Source of the DNA: Halorubrum sp. CSM-61
Lineage (GTDB): Archaea > Halobacteriota > Halobacteria > Halobacteriales > Haloferacaceae
Assembly (NCBI RefSeq): GCF_003781945.1
Contig: NZ_RJJW01000007.1
Coordinates: 1-64,000, forward strand
Direction of reading: 5' to 3'
Length of the DNA stretch: 64,000 nt
The position numbers and the translations under genes were made by a program. The notes under the pieces are model-generated. The model was not told the DNA's origin. It searched no databases and saw nothing but the letters and a program-made list of their open reading frames with translations. This document shows, in pieces, positions 8,346 through 16,747 of this stretch (positions are counted from its first letter, which is position 1; each line of letters opens with the position of its first letter).

Positions 8346-9785
8346 ATGAACCGATCCGAGCTTCCAGACGGAGCCTTCATCGACCCGAGTGGAAAGAATG
8401 CCGAGGCGGTCCGTGACCTCGCTGAGGAAATCCTCGATCAACTGCTCACACAGCTCGAAGCCGCTGACGACCGGTCGCCATTACCCGAACAATCGACTAC
8501 TCCCTCCGCAGCTATTCCGCAGTCGCCACGATCCCAGGACGACCTGTTCGACGACCTCGAAAGCGTCGTCGAGGGGTCGATGAATCCCGCTCATCCCGGG
8601 TACATCGGCCACATGGACACGATGCCGACGACCGTCTCGGTGCTCGGCGATCTCGTCGCCTCGGCGGTCAACAACAACATGTTGAGCGTGGAGATGTCGC
8701 CGGTGTTCTCCGAGCTAGAGGTCGAGTTGACCGAGGCCATCGCCGACGAGTTCGGTCTCGGTCCCAATGCTGGCGGAGTCCTCGCGAGCGGCGGATCGCT
8801 GGCGAACCTCCACGCGCTATCGGTCGCCCGCAACCATGCGTTCGACGTCCACGGCGGGGGACTTGCCGGGCTGGATTGCGAACCGGTGGTGTTCGCCTCG
8901 GAGGTGAGCCACACCTCCTTGCAGAAGGCTGCGATGCTGCTCGGACTCGGGACCGACGCCATCGTTGCGGTCGAGACGGACGACCGCTCTCGAATGGATC
9001 CGGCTGCCCTGGAGCAAGCGATTGAGCGTGCGAAACGAGACGGCCGAGCGCCGTTCTGTGTCGTCGCGACGGCCGGAACGACCACGACCGGGAACATCGA
9101 CTCGCTGCCGGAGATTCACCAAATCGCCGACGACCACGGCCTGTGGTTCCACGTCGACGCGGCCTACGGCGGCGCGCTCGTCTTCTCCGAGGCCGAGCGT
9201 GACCGACTCGACGGGATTGAGGCCGCGGACTCGGTGACGTTCAACCCCCAGAAGTGGTGTTACGTCGCCAAGACGTGTGCGATGGCGTTGTTCGCCGACG
9301 TCGACGTGTTACAGGAGGACTTCCGGATCGGAGCGCCGTACATGCGCGGTGACGATGCAATTCCAAATCTCGGCGAACTGAGCGTCCAAGGGACCCGGAG
9401 AGCGGAGGTCCTGAAGCTCTGGCTCACCTTGCAGCATCTCGGTCGCGACGGGCTCGAACAGTTGATCGACGAGAGCTATCGCCTGACTGCGGAGGTCCGC
9501 GACCGCATCGCCGAACACGAGGCGTTGGAGTTGGCCAGTGAACCGGAAATGAACCTCGTCTGTTTTCGTGCCGCACCCGAGTGGTGTCCGCCCGGCGAGC
9601 GCGACGACCTGAACAGTCGACTACAGCAAACCTTACTCTCAGAGTTTGACGTGTTCGTGTCGTTACCGACCTATCGAGACGACCGGTGGCTCCGCGTCGT
9701 CTTGCTGAACCCGTTCACCGACGCAACAGTCGTCGACCGGCTGTTCGACAGCATTGACGCATTCCTCAAACATTCCGACCAGTAG
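8346..9785 (+). CDS. PLP-dependent group II amino-acid decarboxylase
   Basis: A 479-residue fold-type-I decarboxylase of the glutamate/aromatic-L-amino-acid/diaminobutyrate group. Visible hallmarks are the cofactor aspartate in HVDAAYGG (near 270) and the Schiff-base lysine in FNPQKW (near 302). N-terminal motifs are NPAHPGYIGHMDT and an ASGGSLANLHAL turn that binds the phosphate. The length matches the family (about 470-490). The start at the ATG at 8346 is used; an upstream ATG at 8325 would add seven residues. It follows the dehydratase-like gene on the same strand. A decayed 5' end of a second copy exists at 39919. The substrate cannot be read from the sequence. Confidence 0.88.
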   Translation: MNRSELPDGAFIDPSGKNAEAVRDLAEEILDQLLTQLEAADDRSPLPEQSTTPSAAIPQSPRSQDDLFDDLESVVEGSMNPAHPGYIGHMDTMPTTVSVLGDLVASAVNNNMLSVEMSPVFSELEVELTEAIADEFGLGPNAGGVLASGGSLANLHALSVARNHAFDVHGGGLAGLDCEPVVFASEVSHTSLQKAAMLLGLGTDAIVAVETDDRSRMDPAALEQAIERAKRDGRAPFCVVATAGTTTTGNIDSLPEIHQIADDHGLWFHVDAAYGGALVFSEAERDRLDGIEAADSVTFNPQKWCYVAKTCAMALFADVDVLQEDFRIGAPYMRGDDAIPNLGELSVQGTRRAEVLKLWLTLQHLGRDGLEQLIDESYRLTAEVRDRIAEHEALELASEPEMNLVCFRAAPEWCPPGERDDLNSRLQQTLLSEFDVFVSLPTYRDDRWLRVVLLNPFTDATVVDRLFDSIDAFLKHSDQ

Positions 9786-9822
9786 AACCGGTAATAAAAT
9801 ATTCAGTCGGAGTATCCTCTTC

Positions 9823-10299
9823 TCAAACGTCTGTGGAGAGGCAGCGCGAGAGATAGGCATCGATGTCTGGACCAGTCTCGTTCGCCAGGACGGTTTCCAC
9901 CCACGCATCCCGCTCGAACGAAAGCACCTCCAATTCCCACACACATGCGGTGATATCAGTTTCGGAGATATCTTCGAATTCGGTCGGTGTGTCCGGTTGT
10001 GAGAGGTAGACGACATTCTTCAACACGTTCTCGTCGACCCACCAGTTCAGCGAGACGAAATTCACATCACGCGCTTCGTGAACGATCAAAACGGCTACGC
10101 CGTACCGGTTCTCGGTAACCGGCGGAGAGGGGAGGCGGTCGACCGCCCGCTTGCTTCCAGCCGCAACCATATCGTCCGGTGGATATTCGCCACGCGTCGA
10201 GATTCCGTACCGTTTGATCTGCCACCCATCACGTTCCAGACAATCGAGAAACCTGATTGGACGTGTCTGGTACGGCTCAGAGAGGGTAATCGACGCCAT
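9823..10299 (-). CDS. Conserved haloarchaeal hypothetical protein
   Basis: A 158-residue acidic protein starting MASITLSEPYQTRPIRFLDC. I chose the ATG at 10299 because the 41 residues upstream in frame are basic and unlike the rest. The first half holds a WQIKRYGISTRGEYP segment and a VAVLIVHEARDVNFVSLNWW strand pair. The second half is helical and acidic. The composition and pattern suggest a compact alpha/beta protein with no membrane segment or catalytic signature. It is convergent with the decarboxylase (37 bp between stops) and divergent from the interrupted acyl-CoA dehydrogenase. Function is unknown. Confidence 0.65.
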   Translation of the reverse strand: MASITLSEPYQTRPIRFLDCLERDGWQIKRYGISTRGEYPPDDMVAAGSKRAVDRLPSPPVTENRYGVAVLIVHEARDVNFVSLNWWVDENVLKNVVYLSQPDTPTEFEDISETDITACVWELEVLSFERDAWVETVLANETGPDIDAYLSRCLSTDV

Positions 10300-10535
10300 A
10301 TCGGCCCTACGGGTACGCGTAAAATAACTGTTCAGTCCCCTCGTAATTTCCTCCGGTCGTTGCTGTGCCGTATGACCTGCACACGTAGGAATCGAACTCG
10401 CCAACCCCTGCCTCACGCACAACCTCGACCGTTCACTCTAATCGATAGACACAGATTGTCCCCGTCACGGATGTGTTTCAGTCAGCCTGCTATAGCAGGT
10501 CGTAGATTAACTAGAGGAGGGACACCCCATGACAT

Positions 10536-10941
10536 ATGAGATTTGATCTGACCGAGGATCAACGGGCGCTTCGAGATCAGGTTCGGGTGTTCACAAATGA
10601 AGAGATCGAACCCAAGGCAAGAAATCTTGACCGGGAGGAGGAATATCCGAGCACGATCTTCGACGAACTCGGTGAACGACGTCTGACGGGCCTGACGATC
10701 CCGGAAGAGTACGGGGGACGGGGCGAAGGCTTCGTCGAGCTCGCGCTAGTGATCGAAGAGCTATCGGCTGGGCTGATGTCCGTGGCAAGCACCATCGGAC
10801 TCCATCTCGGAGTTGCGGAAGTCATCGAGCGCTTCGGAACCGAGACACAGCGTGAGGACTTCCTCCCCGAGATGGCGTCCTTCGACACTGTCGGCGCTCT
10901 CGGCTTGAGTGAGGCGAACGCAGGGAGTAATAAACTGGAGA
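10536..10941 (+). pseudogene. Acyl-CoA dehydrogenase, 5' part (interrupted by the 24-kb element)
   Basis: Encodes the first 135 residues of an acyl-CoA dehydrogenase: the N-terminal helical domain (FDLTEDQRALRDQVRVFTNE) and the beginning of the FAD/acyl-binding middle domain (LGLSEANAGSN). The frame then runs into the terminal repeat of the mobile element and stops after three foreign residues. The gene continues at 35329-36062. Joining the parts after removal of one copy of the 8-bp target duplication gives a continuous 379-codon frame, the usual family length of about 380. A purine-rich stretch (gaggagg) lies about 16 nt before the ATG. In its present state the fragment lacks the catalytic base region and must be non-functional. 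Confidence 0.92.
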
Positions 10942-10957
10942 GGCTCTGTTGAAATCC
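10934..10957. repeat. Left target duplication (8 bp) and left terminal inverted repeat (16 bp)
   Basis: ACTGGAGA at 10934-10941 is repeated directly at 35321-35328. GGCTCTGTTGAAATCC at 10942-10957 is the perfect reverse complement of 35305-35320. Together they mark one end of the inserted 24,379-bp segment. About 30 bp inside is GCGGTCAGTACAGG; a related inverted stretch (CTGTACTGACCG) lies about 85 bp inside the right end. Confidence 0.93.
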
Positions 10958-11082
10958 TTCGTCGGTGATAAGTTAAGCCCCGACTGCGGTCAGTACAGGT
11001 GAAGCAGTTACCGCTTCAGGAGTCGATCGGACGAGAGCAGCGTGCAGGGGACGGTTCTCATCTGATGTCGATCCTGGTATTA

Positions 11083-11123
11083 ACTAACCAGTCAGTCAAA
11101 ATTCTCTTAACTAACCAGTTAGT
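11083..11123 (+). promoter_or_regulatory. Twin operator sites for the TetR-family repressor
   Basis: Two copies of a 14-bp inverted repeat lie directly upstream of the regulator gene. ACTAACCAGTCAGT (11083-11096) is imperfect. ACTAACCAGTTAGT (11110-11123) has perfect 6-bp arms around CA. Their starts are 27 bp apart and the second ends 15 bp before the ATG at 11139, overlapping the expected promoter. This is the usual geometry of autoregulation by a TetR-type repressor. The site is seen in the sequence; its binding protein is inferred. Confidence 0.75.
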
Positions 11124-11138
11124 AAGTAGGGGTAGGGA

Positions 11139-11729
11139 ATGGAATCGGAGACACGAAGGGAAATTATCGAAGCGACAAATCGTGCACTCTGCGAACACGG
11201 CTACGCCAGCCTGACGATGAAACGAATCGCCGCGGAGGCGTCGATGACGACCGCGGCGATCCACTATCACTTCGACACGAAAGAGGAACTCCTGAACGCC
11301 TTCCTCGACGAACTTATCGAACGGTTCGAACAGGAGTTAGCCTGCAACGCCAGCGACCCACGGGAGCGGCTCAACGCGTATCTCGATGCGGTTTTCACTC
11401 CGCCAGACCCCGCTTCAGACGGCTTTTCGGTGGCAATCATGGAACTGAAAGCGCAGGCTCCGTACCACGACCTGTTCCGAGAGCGGTTTCTTGATCTCGA
11501 CGAGTTGATGCGGGAAGTCGTCGCGGACATTATCGAAGACGGCATCCAGGCCGGCCACTTCGAAGAAACGGACCCCGACGAAGTCGCCCGACTCGTCACG
11601 ACGGTAAGCAACGGCGCACATGCCCGTACCGTCGCGCTGGGTGAACAGGCAGACGAGACGCACCAGGTACTCGAACACACGCTCGAACTACACCTCGGAT
11701 GGAAACCAGGTTCTGAGGTGATCGCGTGA
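11139..11729 (+). CDS. TetR/AcrR-family transcriptional regulator
   Basis: A 196-residue repressor. Residues 5-50 are the TetR_N domain, with the helix-turn-helix MKRIAAEASMTTAAIHYHF and the typical following KEELLNAFLDE. The rest is an all-helical ligand-binding and dimerisation domain. Its last codons overlap the GTG start of the MATE transporter (GTGA), so the two are translationally coupled. Twin palindromes upstream (11083-11123) are its probable operators. It likely represses itself and the pump until a toxic substrate is bound. It sits just inside the left end of the 24-kb element. Confidence 0.9.
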   Translation: MESETRREIIEATNRALCEHGYASLTMKRIAAEASMTTAAIHYHFDTKEELLNAFLDELIERFEQELACNASDPRERLNAYLDAVFTPPDPASDGFSVAIMELKAQAPYHDLFRERFLDLDELMREVVADIIEDGIQAGHFEETDPDEVARLVTTVSNGAHARTVALGEQADETHQVLEHTLELHLGWKPGSEVIA

Positions 11730-13192
11730 ATCTGTTCAAGGGCCAAGAGGAACTCGACCTCACGAACGGTGGGATCATCAAGCCGCTGTTGTACCTCTCG
11801 CTCCCCATTGTCGTCACGAATCTGCTGCAGACTGCCTACAATCTGGCGGACACCTTCTGGCTCGGCCAGTACTCAACGGAGGCGCTGGCGGCCATCTCCT
11901 TTGCGTTCCCGATGGTGTTCCTCCTCATTTCGCTCGGGATGGGGCTCGCGGTTGCAGGCAGCGTTCTCGTCGCTCAACACACCGGTGCAGACGAAACCGA
12001 CCAGGCCGAGTACGCCGCCTCACAGACGGTCACGTTCGCGTTCCTCGCATCAGCTATCCTCGGCGCGGTCGGCTATCCATTTGTGAGGCTGTTCCTCGCG
12101 TTCCTCGGGGCCTCACCCGAGGTCCTACCAGGCGCGACAGCCTATATGCAAGTGGTCGCCCTCGGCTTGCCATTCATGTTCGGGTTTTTCGTGTTCATCT
12201 CACTGATGCGCGGGGCCGGCGACACCATCACGCCCATGCTCGTGATGTTCGGGACCGTCGTCCTCAACGTGATTCTCGATCCGTTCCTCATCAACGGCTG
12301 GTCTCTTGGACCACTCGCGTTCCCCGAACTCGGCATCCAGGGCGCGGCCATCGCTACCGTCTTCTCGCGGAGTCTGGCGATGCTCGTCGGCCTCTACATC
12401 ATGTTGTCAGGGACGCGCGGCATCCAGATCAATCTCACAGATATGAAACCCGACCTCCAGTATTTGCGGAAGATCCTTCGTATCGGTGTCCCGGCGAGTA
12501 TCGAGGGGACCGGCCGTGCGCTCTCGATCAACGCCCTGCTGATCGTGGTGGGGCTGTTCTCGACGTCAGTTGTTGCGGCCTTCGGCATTGGGACGCGCGT
12601 CTTTTCGGTTATCTTCCTGCCTGCAATCGCCGTCGCCCGCGGAGTCGAGACGATGACCGGCCAGAACATCGGGGCGCAAAAGTACGACCGCGCTCAGAAG
12701 GCAAACTACGTCGCCGCGAAGGCACTGTTCGCCATCCTCGGACTTGCAGGCGTGGTAATCTTCCTCGTCCCGACGCCTATCGTCGCGGTCTTCACCAACG
12801 ACCAGGCCGTCTTGGACGTCGGCGCGGAGTTCCTGCGGTTCGTCGCCCTGTCGTTCGGATTCATCGGGATCCAGCGAGCGTTCACGGGTGGCTTCCGCGG
12901 CGCTGGTAAGACGCTGATCGCCGCTGCTATCTCGATTATTGCGCTCGCCGGCGTTAGACTCCCCACCGCATACGTTGCCTCCCAAGGCGTACTTCCCACC
13001 GACCTGTGGTTCCTCGGACAGCCCGACGCCCGCGGGATCTGGATCGCGTTCTTCGCCTCGAACGTCGTCGGCGCGATCATCGCCTACGCGTGGTTCCGTC
13101 GGGGAACGTGGCGCGAGGGCGACGTCCGTGACACACCGGACCCTGCAGGGATCGAACCAACGGAAGGCGACGCCTCGGTCGGAGACGATTGA
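11726..13192 (+). CDS. MATE-family multidrug/Na+ (or H+) antiporter
   Basis: A 488-residue polytopic membrane protein with about 12 predicted helices in two homologous halves. It shows the MATE features PLLYLSLPIVVTNLLQTAYN at the first helix, the LADTFWLGQYS loop, MRGAGDTITPM in the first half, and FRGAGKTLIAA in the second. The C-terminal ~35 residues are an acidic cytoplasmic tail. It probably exports cationic drugs or toxic metabolites using an ion gradient. It starts with GTG overlapping the stop of the TetR gene. It is about 100 bp upstream of a solo insertion-sequence end at 13293-13318, which may mark the end of this cargo block. Confidence 0.92.
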   Translation: MNLFKGQEELDLTNGGIIKPLLYLSLPIVVTNLLQTAYNLADTFWLGQYSTEALAAISFAFPMVFLLISLGMGLAVAGSVLVAQHTGADETDQAEYAASQTVTFAFLASAILGAVGYPFVRLFLAFLGASPEVLPGATAYMQVVALGLPFMFGFFVFISLMRGAGDTITPMLVMFGTVVLNVILDPFLINGWSLGPLAFPELGIQGAAIATVFSRSLAMLVGLYIMLSGTRGIQINLTDMKPDLQYLRKILRIGVPASIEGTGRALSINALLIVVGLFSTSVVAAFGIGTRVFSVIFLPAIAVARGVETMTGQNIGAQKYDRAQKANYVAAKALFAILGLAGVVIFLVPTPIVAVFTNDQAVLDVGAEFLRFVALSFGFIGIQRAFTGGFRGAGKTLIAAAISIIALAGVRLPTAYVASQGVLPTDLWFLGQPDARGIWIAFFASNVVGAIIAYAWFRRGTWREGDVRDTPDPAGIEPTEGDASVGDD

Positions 13193-13292
13193 GATTTGCA
13201 ACCTCTCGTGAGTTACTGAAACCAGTCGCTGGCAGCGATGTTTCATGCTGTTCGCAGCTCTCATCGACCGGCTGTTTCAGGCGAAAATATAT

Positions 13293-13318
13293 CTGAAGAA
13301 TAGGATTTCAACAGAGCC
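13293..13318 (+). repeat. Solo insertion-sequence right end
   Basis: GGATTTCAACAGAGCC (13303-13318) is identical to the right terminus of the 24-kb element. The preceding bases ctgaagaata and a looser upstream stretch (cgaccggctgtttcag) are shared with the solo ends at 15305-15330 and 26095-26120. No matching left end lies immediately upstream other than the one at 10942. Confidence 0.85.
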
Positions 13319-13505
13319 ATCGCTCCACAAGGCGTGGAACGCACGCTTGGAAACTGATCTCTACGGCCAACGGAGTCAATCCGAGACGGTCAACTCAACG
13401 CTCAAGCGGAAGTACGGTGCGTTCGTTCGCTCACGACGCTGGTGGAAACAGTTCCGTGAACTTACCATCGTCTGTCTCATTCATAATATAGACCGATCAC
13501 TCTGA
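13319..13505 (+). pseudogene. Transposase C-terminal fragment (DDE, IS5-like)
   Basis: Directly after the solo insertion-sequence end, the plus strand encodes about 62 residues of a transposase C-terminus. It includes the glutamate-containing helix QSETVNSTLKRKYGAFVRSR, then WWKQFRELTIVCLIHNIDRSL and a stop. The ATG at 13245 only opens a frame through the repeat and is not the true start. The 5' two-thirds of the gene, with the two catalytic aspartates, are missing. The frame end (IDRSL then tga) resembles the sequence at 35212-35231 near the right end of the 24-kb element, so this may be the decayed cognate transposase. Confidence 0.7.
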
Positions 13506-13591
13506 GCGGTCAATACAGGGAATCACATACTGATAGAGATTGTTAATCTACTCATGTCGTTGTAGTGGGCCGTGGATTTAATCCCGTGTGA

Positions 13592-14119
13592 ATGTACCTA
13601 TCACATATGGTCTCCCGACATTGGCTCTATTTCAGTGGGTTCGTCGTCACGGGTATCTTGGTGGTTGGCGCTGGGTTGATTGGACTGTTCGAGGGGCTGT
13701 CAGCGCTGTCCGGGGGTATCCCGGCGAGTGGGGAGTTCATTCTCATCGCAATGCTCAGCGCCGCAGCCGAATGGGTGATTGCTGTTATTGTCCTCGGTCT
13801 GTTTACAGGTTTCTTTCTCGTTGCGACCGGTGTGTCGATTCTCCGGAATGCTTCTATCCCGCGAGATGACCGACTCGTATCAGTTGTCCAGTGGCTCGAA
13901 CGACAATATCCACCCCTTCGGAAATTTGACGTATCCGGACATGTTGAGCCGACGACCGAGGAGCGGAGACAGGAGATTGAAGAGGAATACGTCTCAGGAG
14001 AGATGAGCGAGGCAGAGTTCGAGCGCAGACTCACACAGCTGATGGATGACACGTCCAGTGAGGAGCGTTCACAAGCTTCCACCGACTCAACGATCGAAAT
14101 CGAAGACGATACTCGCTGA
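13592..14119 (+). CDS. Two-helix membrane protein with C-terminal SHOCT-like motif
   Basis: A 175-residue protein. Two hydrophobic helices occupy about residues 13-40 and 48-85. A basic linker follows, then a SHOCT-like C-terminal motif near 128-156 (EIEEEYVSGEMSEAEFERRL). SHOCT motifs are short helical segments of unclear oligomerisation role, frequent in haloarchaeal membrane proteins. A second in-frame ATG at 13607 is an equally plausible start. It is 69 bp upstream of the HtrA-like lipoprotein gene on the same strand, so the two may be co-expressed in envelope stress. No catalytic residue is visible. Confidence 0.75.
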   Translation: MYLSHMVSRHWLYFSGFVVTGILVVGAGLIGLFEGLSALSGGIPASGEFILIAMLSAAAEWVIAVIVLGLFTGFFLVATGVSILRNASIPRDDRLVSVVQWLERQYPPLRKFDVSGHVEPTTEERRQEIEEEYVSGEMSEAEFERRLTQLMDDTSSEERSQASTDSTIEIEDDTR

Positions 14120-14188
14120 AACTCTCTGAGCAAGTCGTCTTTGCGGGCACAAAACCTACAAGACTCGCAACTGAACTCAGAGCCGAAG

Positions 14189-15280
14189 ATGTCCGAAGAG
14201 ACATCTACCCGCCGTCAGTTTTTGAAAGCCGGGAGTGTTGCTCTCACAGCGGCGCTTGCGGGCTGTAGCAACGTCTCTTCGTCTGGTACAGAGCCATCAC
14301 AGCCGGAGAATCAGCAAGTAAACTCCACGTCACAAAACAAGGGCAGCAAGTACACCCAAGTCTATCGTGAGACGATCCCGTCAGTCGTGTTGGTGGATAC
14401 GGGACAAGGACAAGGGACTGGGTTTCTGTACAATGATGCGCATATCGTCACGAACGCGCACGTCGTTGGCACCACATCAGAGACACAGATCCGGTTCCAC
14501 GACGGAACGTGGAGTGACGGGACAGTACTGGGGACTGATTTCCACAGCGATCTCGCCGTCATTTCCGTAGATGAGGTCCCGGAGTCAACAGAGCCGCTGT
14601 CATTCGTTCAAAACAGCCCAGTCATCGGTCAAGAGGTCGTCGCCATCGGGAATCCGTATAATTTGGATGGAACGGTCACGTCAGGCATCGTTAGCGGTCT
14701 CGACCGGCTGATCCCGTCACCCGCAGGGTACCAGATTCCGGATGCGATTCAGACGGATGCTGCGGTAAACCCCGGAAACAGTGGCGGGCCACTGATGTCG
14801 CTTGATGGGAGCGTTATCGGTGTCGTAAATTCCAAGCGCGGGGACAACATCGCATTTGGCATCTCGGCTGCACTCACCCAACGCGTCGTTCCTGAACTAA
14901 TTGAGGCAGGGGAATACGAGCACGCGTACATGGGTGTGTCGCTACAGAACGTCACACCGACGATTGCGGAAGCAAATGAGATGAGTGGGCCTCGCGGACT
15001 GTTGGTCGTCCAGACAGTTCGTGGCGGGCCAGCTGACGGTGTACTCCAATCGAGCGATATCGAGTTTGTGAATGGGGCCCGTGTCCCCGTTGGTGGAGAC
15101 GTTATTCTTACAATCGACGGGGAACCGATGAGTTCCTTCGAGGATCTAGCGAGTTACCTAGCACTACAGACTCGGCCGGGTGACACACTTGAAGTGACCA
15201 TCCTTCGTGATGGGACAGAGCAGACGGTTGAGCTCACACTCGTTTCGCGCCCCGAACAATCACAGTCTCCCCTACAGTAA
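14189..15280 (+). CDS. HtrA/DegP-like trypsin-family serine protease, Tat lipoprotein
   Basis: A 363-residue exported protease. The N-terminus has a twin-arginine motif (STRRQFLKAG), a hydrophobic stretch and a lipobox (ALAGCSN), predicting Tat export and lipid anchoring outside the membrane. The catalytic triad is visible: H near 90 (TNAHVV), D near 121 (SDLAVI) and S near 197 (NPGNSGGP). A single PDZ-like domain occupies about residues 245-355. Length and order match haloarchaeal HtrA proteins. The ATG at 14189 is used; an upstream start at 14141 would put 16 polar residues before the Tat signal. It probably degrades or refolds damaged envelope proteins. Confidence 0.93.
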   Translation: MSEETSTRRQFLKAGSVALTAALAGCSNVSSSGTEPSQPENQQVNSTSQNKGSKYTQVYRETIPSVVLVDTGQGQGTGFLYNDAHIVTNAHVVGTTSETQIRFHDGTWSDGTVLGTDFHSDLAVISVDEVPESTEPLSFVQNSPVIGQEVVAIGNPYNLDGTVTSGIVSGLDRLIPSPAGYQIPDAIQTDAAVNPGNSGGPLMSLDGSVIGVVNSKRGDNIAFGISAALTQRVVPELIEAGEYEHAYMGVSLQNVTPTIAEANEMSGPRGLLVVQTVRGGPADGVLQSSDIEFVNGARVPVGGDVILTIDGEPMSSFEDLASYLALQTRPGDTLEVTILRDGTEQTVELTLVSRPEQSQSPLQ

Positions 15281-15304
15281 GAGTAGCTTCAGGCGAGAAT
15301 ATCT

Positions 15305-15330
15305 CTGAAGAATAGGATTTCAACAGAGCC
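15305..15330 (+). repeat. Solo insertion-sequence right end
   Basis: The 26-bp block ends in GGATTTCAACAGAGCC (15315-15330) and is identical to 13293-13318 and 26095-26120. About 100 bp further, at 15415-15432, a degenerate version (gagggtttcaacaaggcc) follows a short cysteine-containing remnant. The 15331-15506 interval otherwise has no gene, apart from a gaggtgg ribosome-binding-like stretch just before the exchanger at 15507. Confidence 0.85.
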
Positions 15331-15506
15331 GCCTGGTTCTATCGTTCGAGGGCAGTTCGCCCTTGCGGACTTGTGCCCTGTATGTAGCACGGCCGCTAAA
15401 ACCTATCACCGATTGAGGGTTTCAACAAGGCCATTCTCTTGGGAGCGCAGGTCTACTCTCGACAGTTATCAAACATTAACTCTGTCGCCCACTGAGGTGG
15501 TCAATA

Positions 15507-16541
15507 ATGGTACTCGGTCAGTTCCTCCCCGATACTACAGCGGTACACGTGGTTGTTATCGTTGTCAGTACAGTGATGATCTGGTTCGGTAGTGTATGGC
15601 TCGAAAGTTCTGCTGAACACCTCTCCGCGTACTACGGCTTGCCTGCTGTGGTACAAGGTTCGATCGTCGTTGCCGTCGGGTCAAGTTTCCCGGAATTGAT
15701 GAGCGTTGTCATCACCGCACTCGGAGGTTCGTTTGGACTGGGAGTTGGTGCTATCGTCGGCTCGGCCATCTTCAACATCCTCATGATTCCGGCACTGTCC
15801 GGGATAGCAACCAAGGAACCGCTGGACGCTAACCGGACAATCGTGTACAAAGAAGCCCAATTTTACATGCTGGCCGTATCCGCACTGGTGATTACGTTCG
15901 CCTTCGCCGTCATCTACTTTCCCGTCGAGGGTTCGCCAGCTCTTGACGGAAACATAACGCGCCCGCTCGCACTGATTCCGTTGCTATTGTACGGTCTGTA
16001 CCTGTTCATCCAGTGGCAAGACGTTGGGGACCACGAGAGCGATGACAGTGGCAGTGACGTAAACGTGCTCCGTGAGTGGGGTCGATTAGCAGCCGGGTTG
16101 CTTGTTATTCTTGTCGCTGTTGAGTTGCTCGTCGGAGCGGTCAAGGGGTTGAACGCAACCTTCGGCATTCCTGAGTTCCTCGCCGGCGCGACGATTCTTG
16201 CTGCTGCAACAAGCCTCCCCGACGCATTGGTCAGTGTCCGGGCAGCACGTGATGCGAGAGGTATCACGAGTCTCGGGAATGTTCTTGGGTCGAACACGTT
16301 TGACTTGTTGGTGGCAATTCCTGTCGGCGTTCTCCTTGCCGGAAGTGTGCCGGTATCGTTCACCACCGCAGTACCGATGATGGGGGTTCTGACCCTCGCT
16401 ACGATTCTCCTATTCACCGTTCTTCGTACCGATCTAACCATGACCACAGTCGAATCGTATGCGCTGCTGACTGCCTATCTCATTTTTGTCGGGTGGGTTA
16501 TCGGAGAGACGATCGGAATGTTCGGACTCATCAAGATGTGA
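15507..16541 (+). CDS. Sodium/calcium exchanger-family (CaCA) membrane protein
   Basis: A 344-residue polytopic protein with two inverted halves of about five helices each. The two alpha repeats carry the exchanger signatures: VGSSFPELMSVVITA with GAIVGSAIFNIL in the first half, and AATSLPDALVSVRAA with GNVLGSNTFDLL in the second. These contain the acidic and Ser/Asn ion-coordinating residues typical of CaCA exchangers. A short hydrophilic loop (residues ~175-190) joins the halves. It probably extrudes Ca2+ in exchange for Na+, useful in high salt. A gaggtgg stretch precedes the ATG. It is the first ion-transport gene after the efflux and protease block of the island. Confidence 0.9.
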   Translation: MVLGQFLPDTTAVHVVVIVVSTVMIWFGSVWLESSAEHLSAYYGLPAVVQGSIVVAVGSSFPELMSVVITALGGSFGLGVGAIVGSAIFNILMIPALSGIATKEPLDANRTIVYKEAQFYMLAVSALVITFAFAVIYFPVEGSPALDGNITRPLALIPLLLYGLYLFIQWQDVGDHESDDSGSDVNVLREWGRLAAGLLVILVAVELLVGAVKGLNATFGIPEFLAGATILAAATSLPDALVSVRAARDARGITSLGNVLGSNTFDLLVAIPVGVLLAGSVPVSFTTAVPMMGVLTLATILLFTVLRTDLTMTTVESYALLTAYLIFVGWVIGETIGMFGLIKM

Positions 16542-16590
16542 GGGTAGTCCCATAATCTCGGAGGATAGATTTGATGCGTGCCTTCTATTC
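16541..16590 (-). repeat. Solo end of the IS4-type element, inverted
   Basis: Reading the minus strand from 16590 gives GAATAGAAGG followed by the CATCAAATC and TATCCTCCGAG core. This is the same edge seen at 952 and 59288, where intact IS4-type copies begin. There is no transposase beside it, so it is a leftover of a deleted copy. The rest of the gap up to 16748 is AT-rich and contains no gene. Confidence 0.7.
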
Positions 16591-16747
16591 TGTTCACTAG
16601 AAATAAATTAGAGTTGAAGTTAGTATTTTGACGGCTTTACACTGGGTATTCTTCACACCAATCTCGACTGTCAGTCTCTCCGACTAACAAAATGGACGCC
16701 CAAAGGTCAACACATCTATAATATAATCTACAGATTTAGGGGTGTTT

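Noticed and set aside
10370-10450. tRNA-like GAGTTCGATTCC on the minus strand
   Set aside because: The flanking bases cannot form a T-stem, acceptor or anticodon arm, so it is not a tRNA or a recognisable tRNA fragment.
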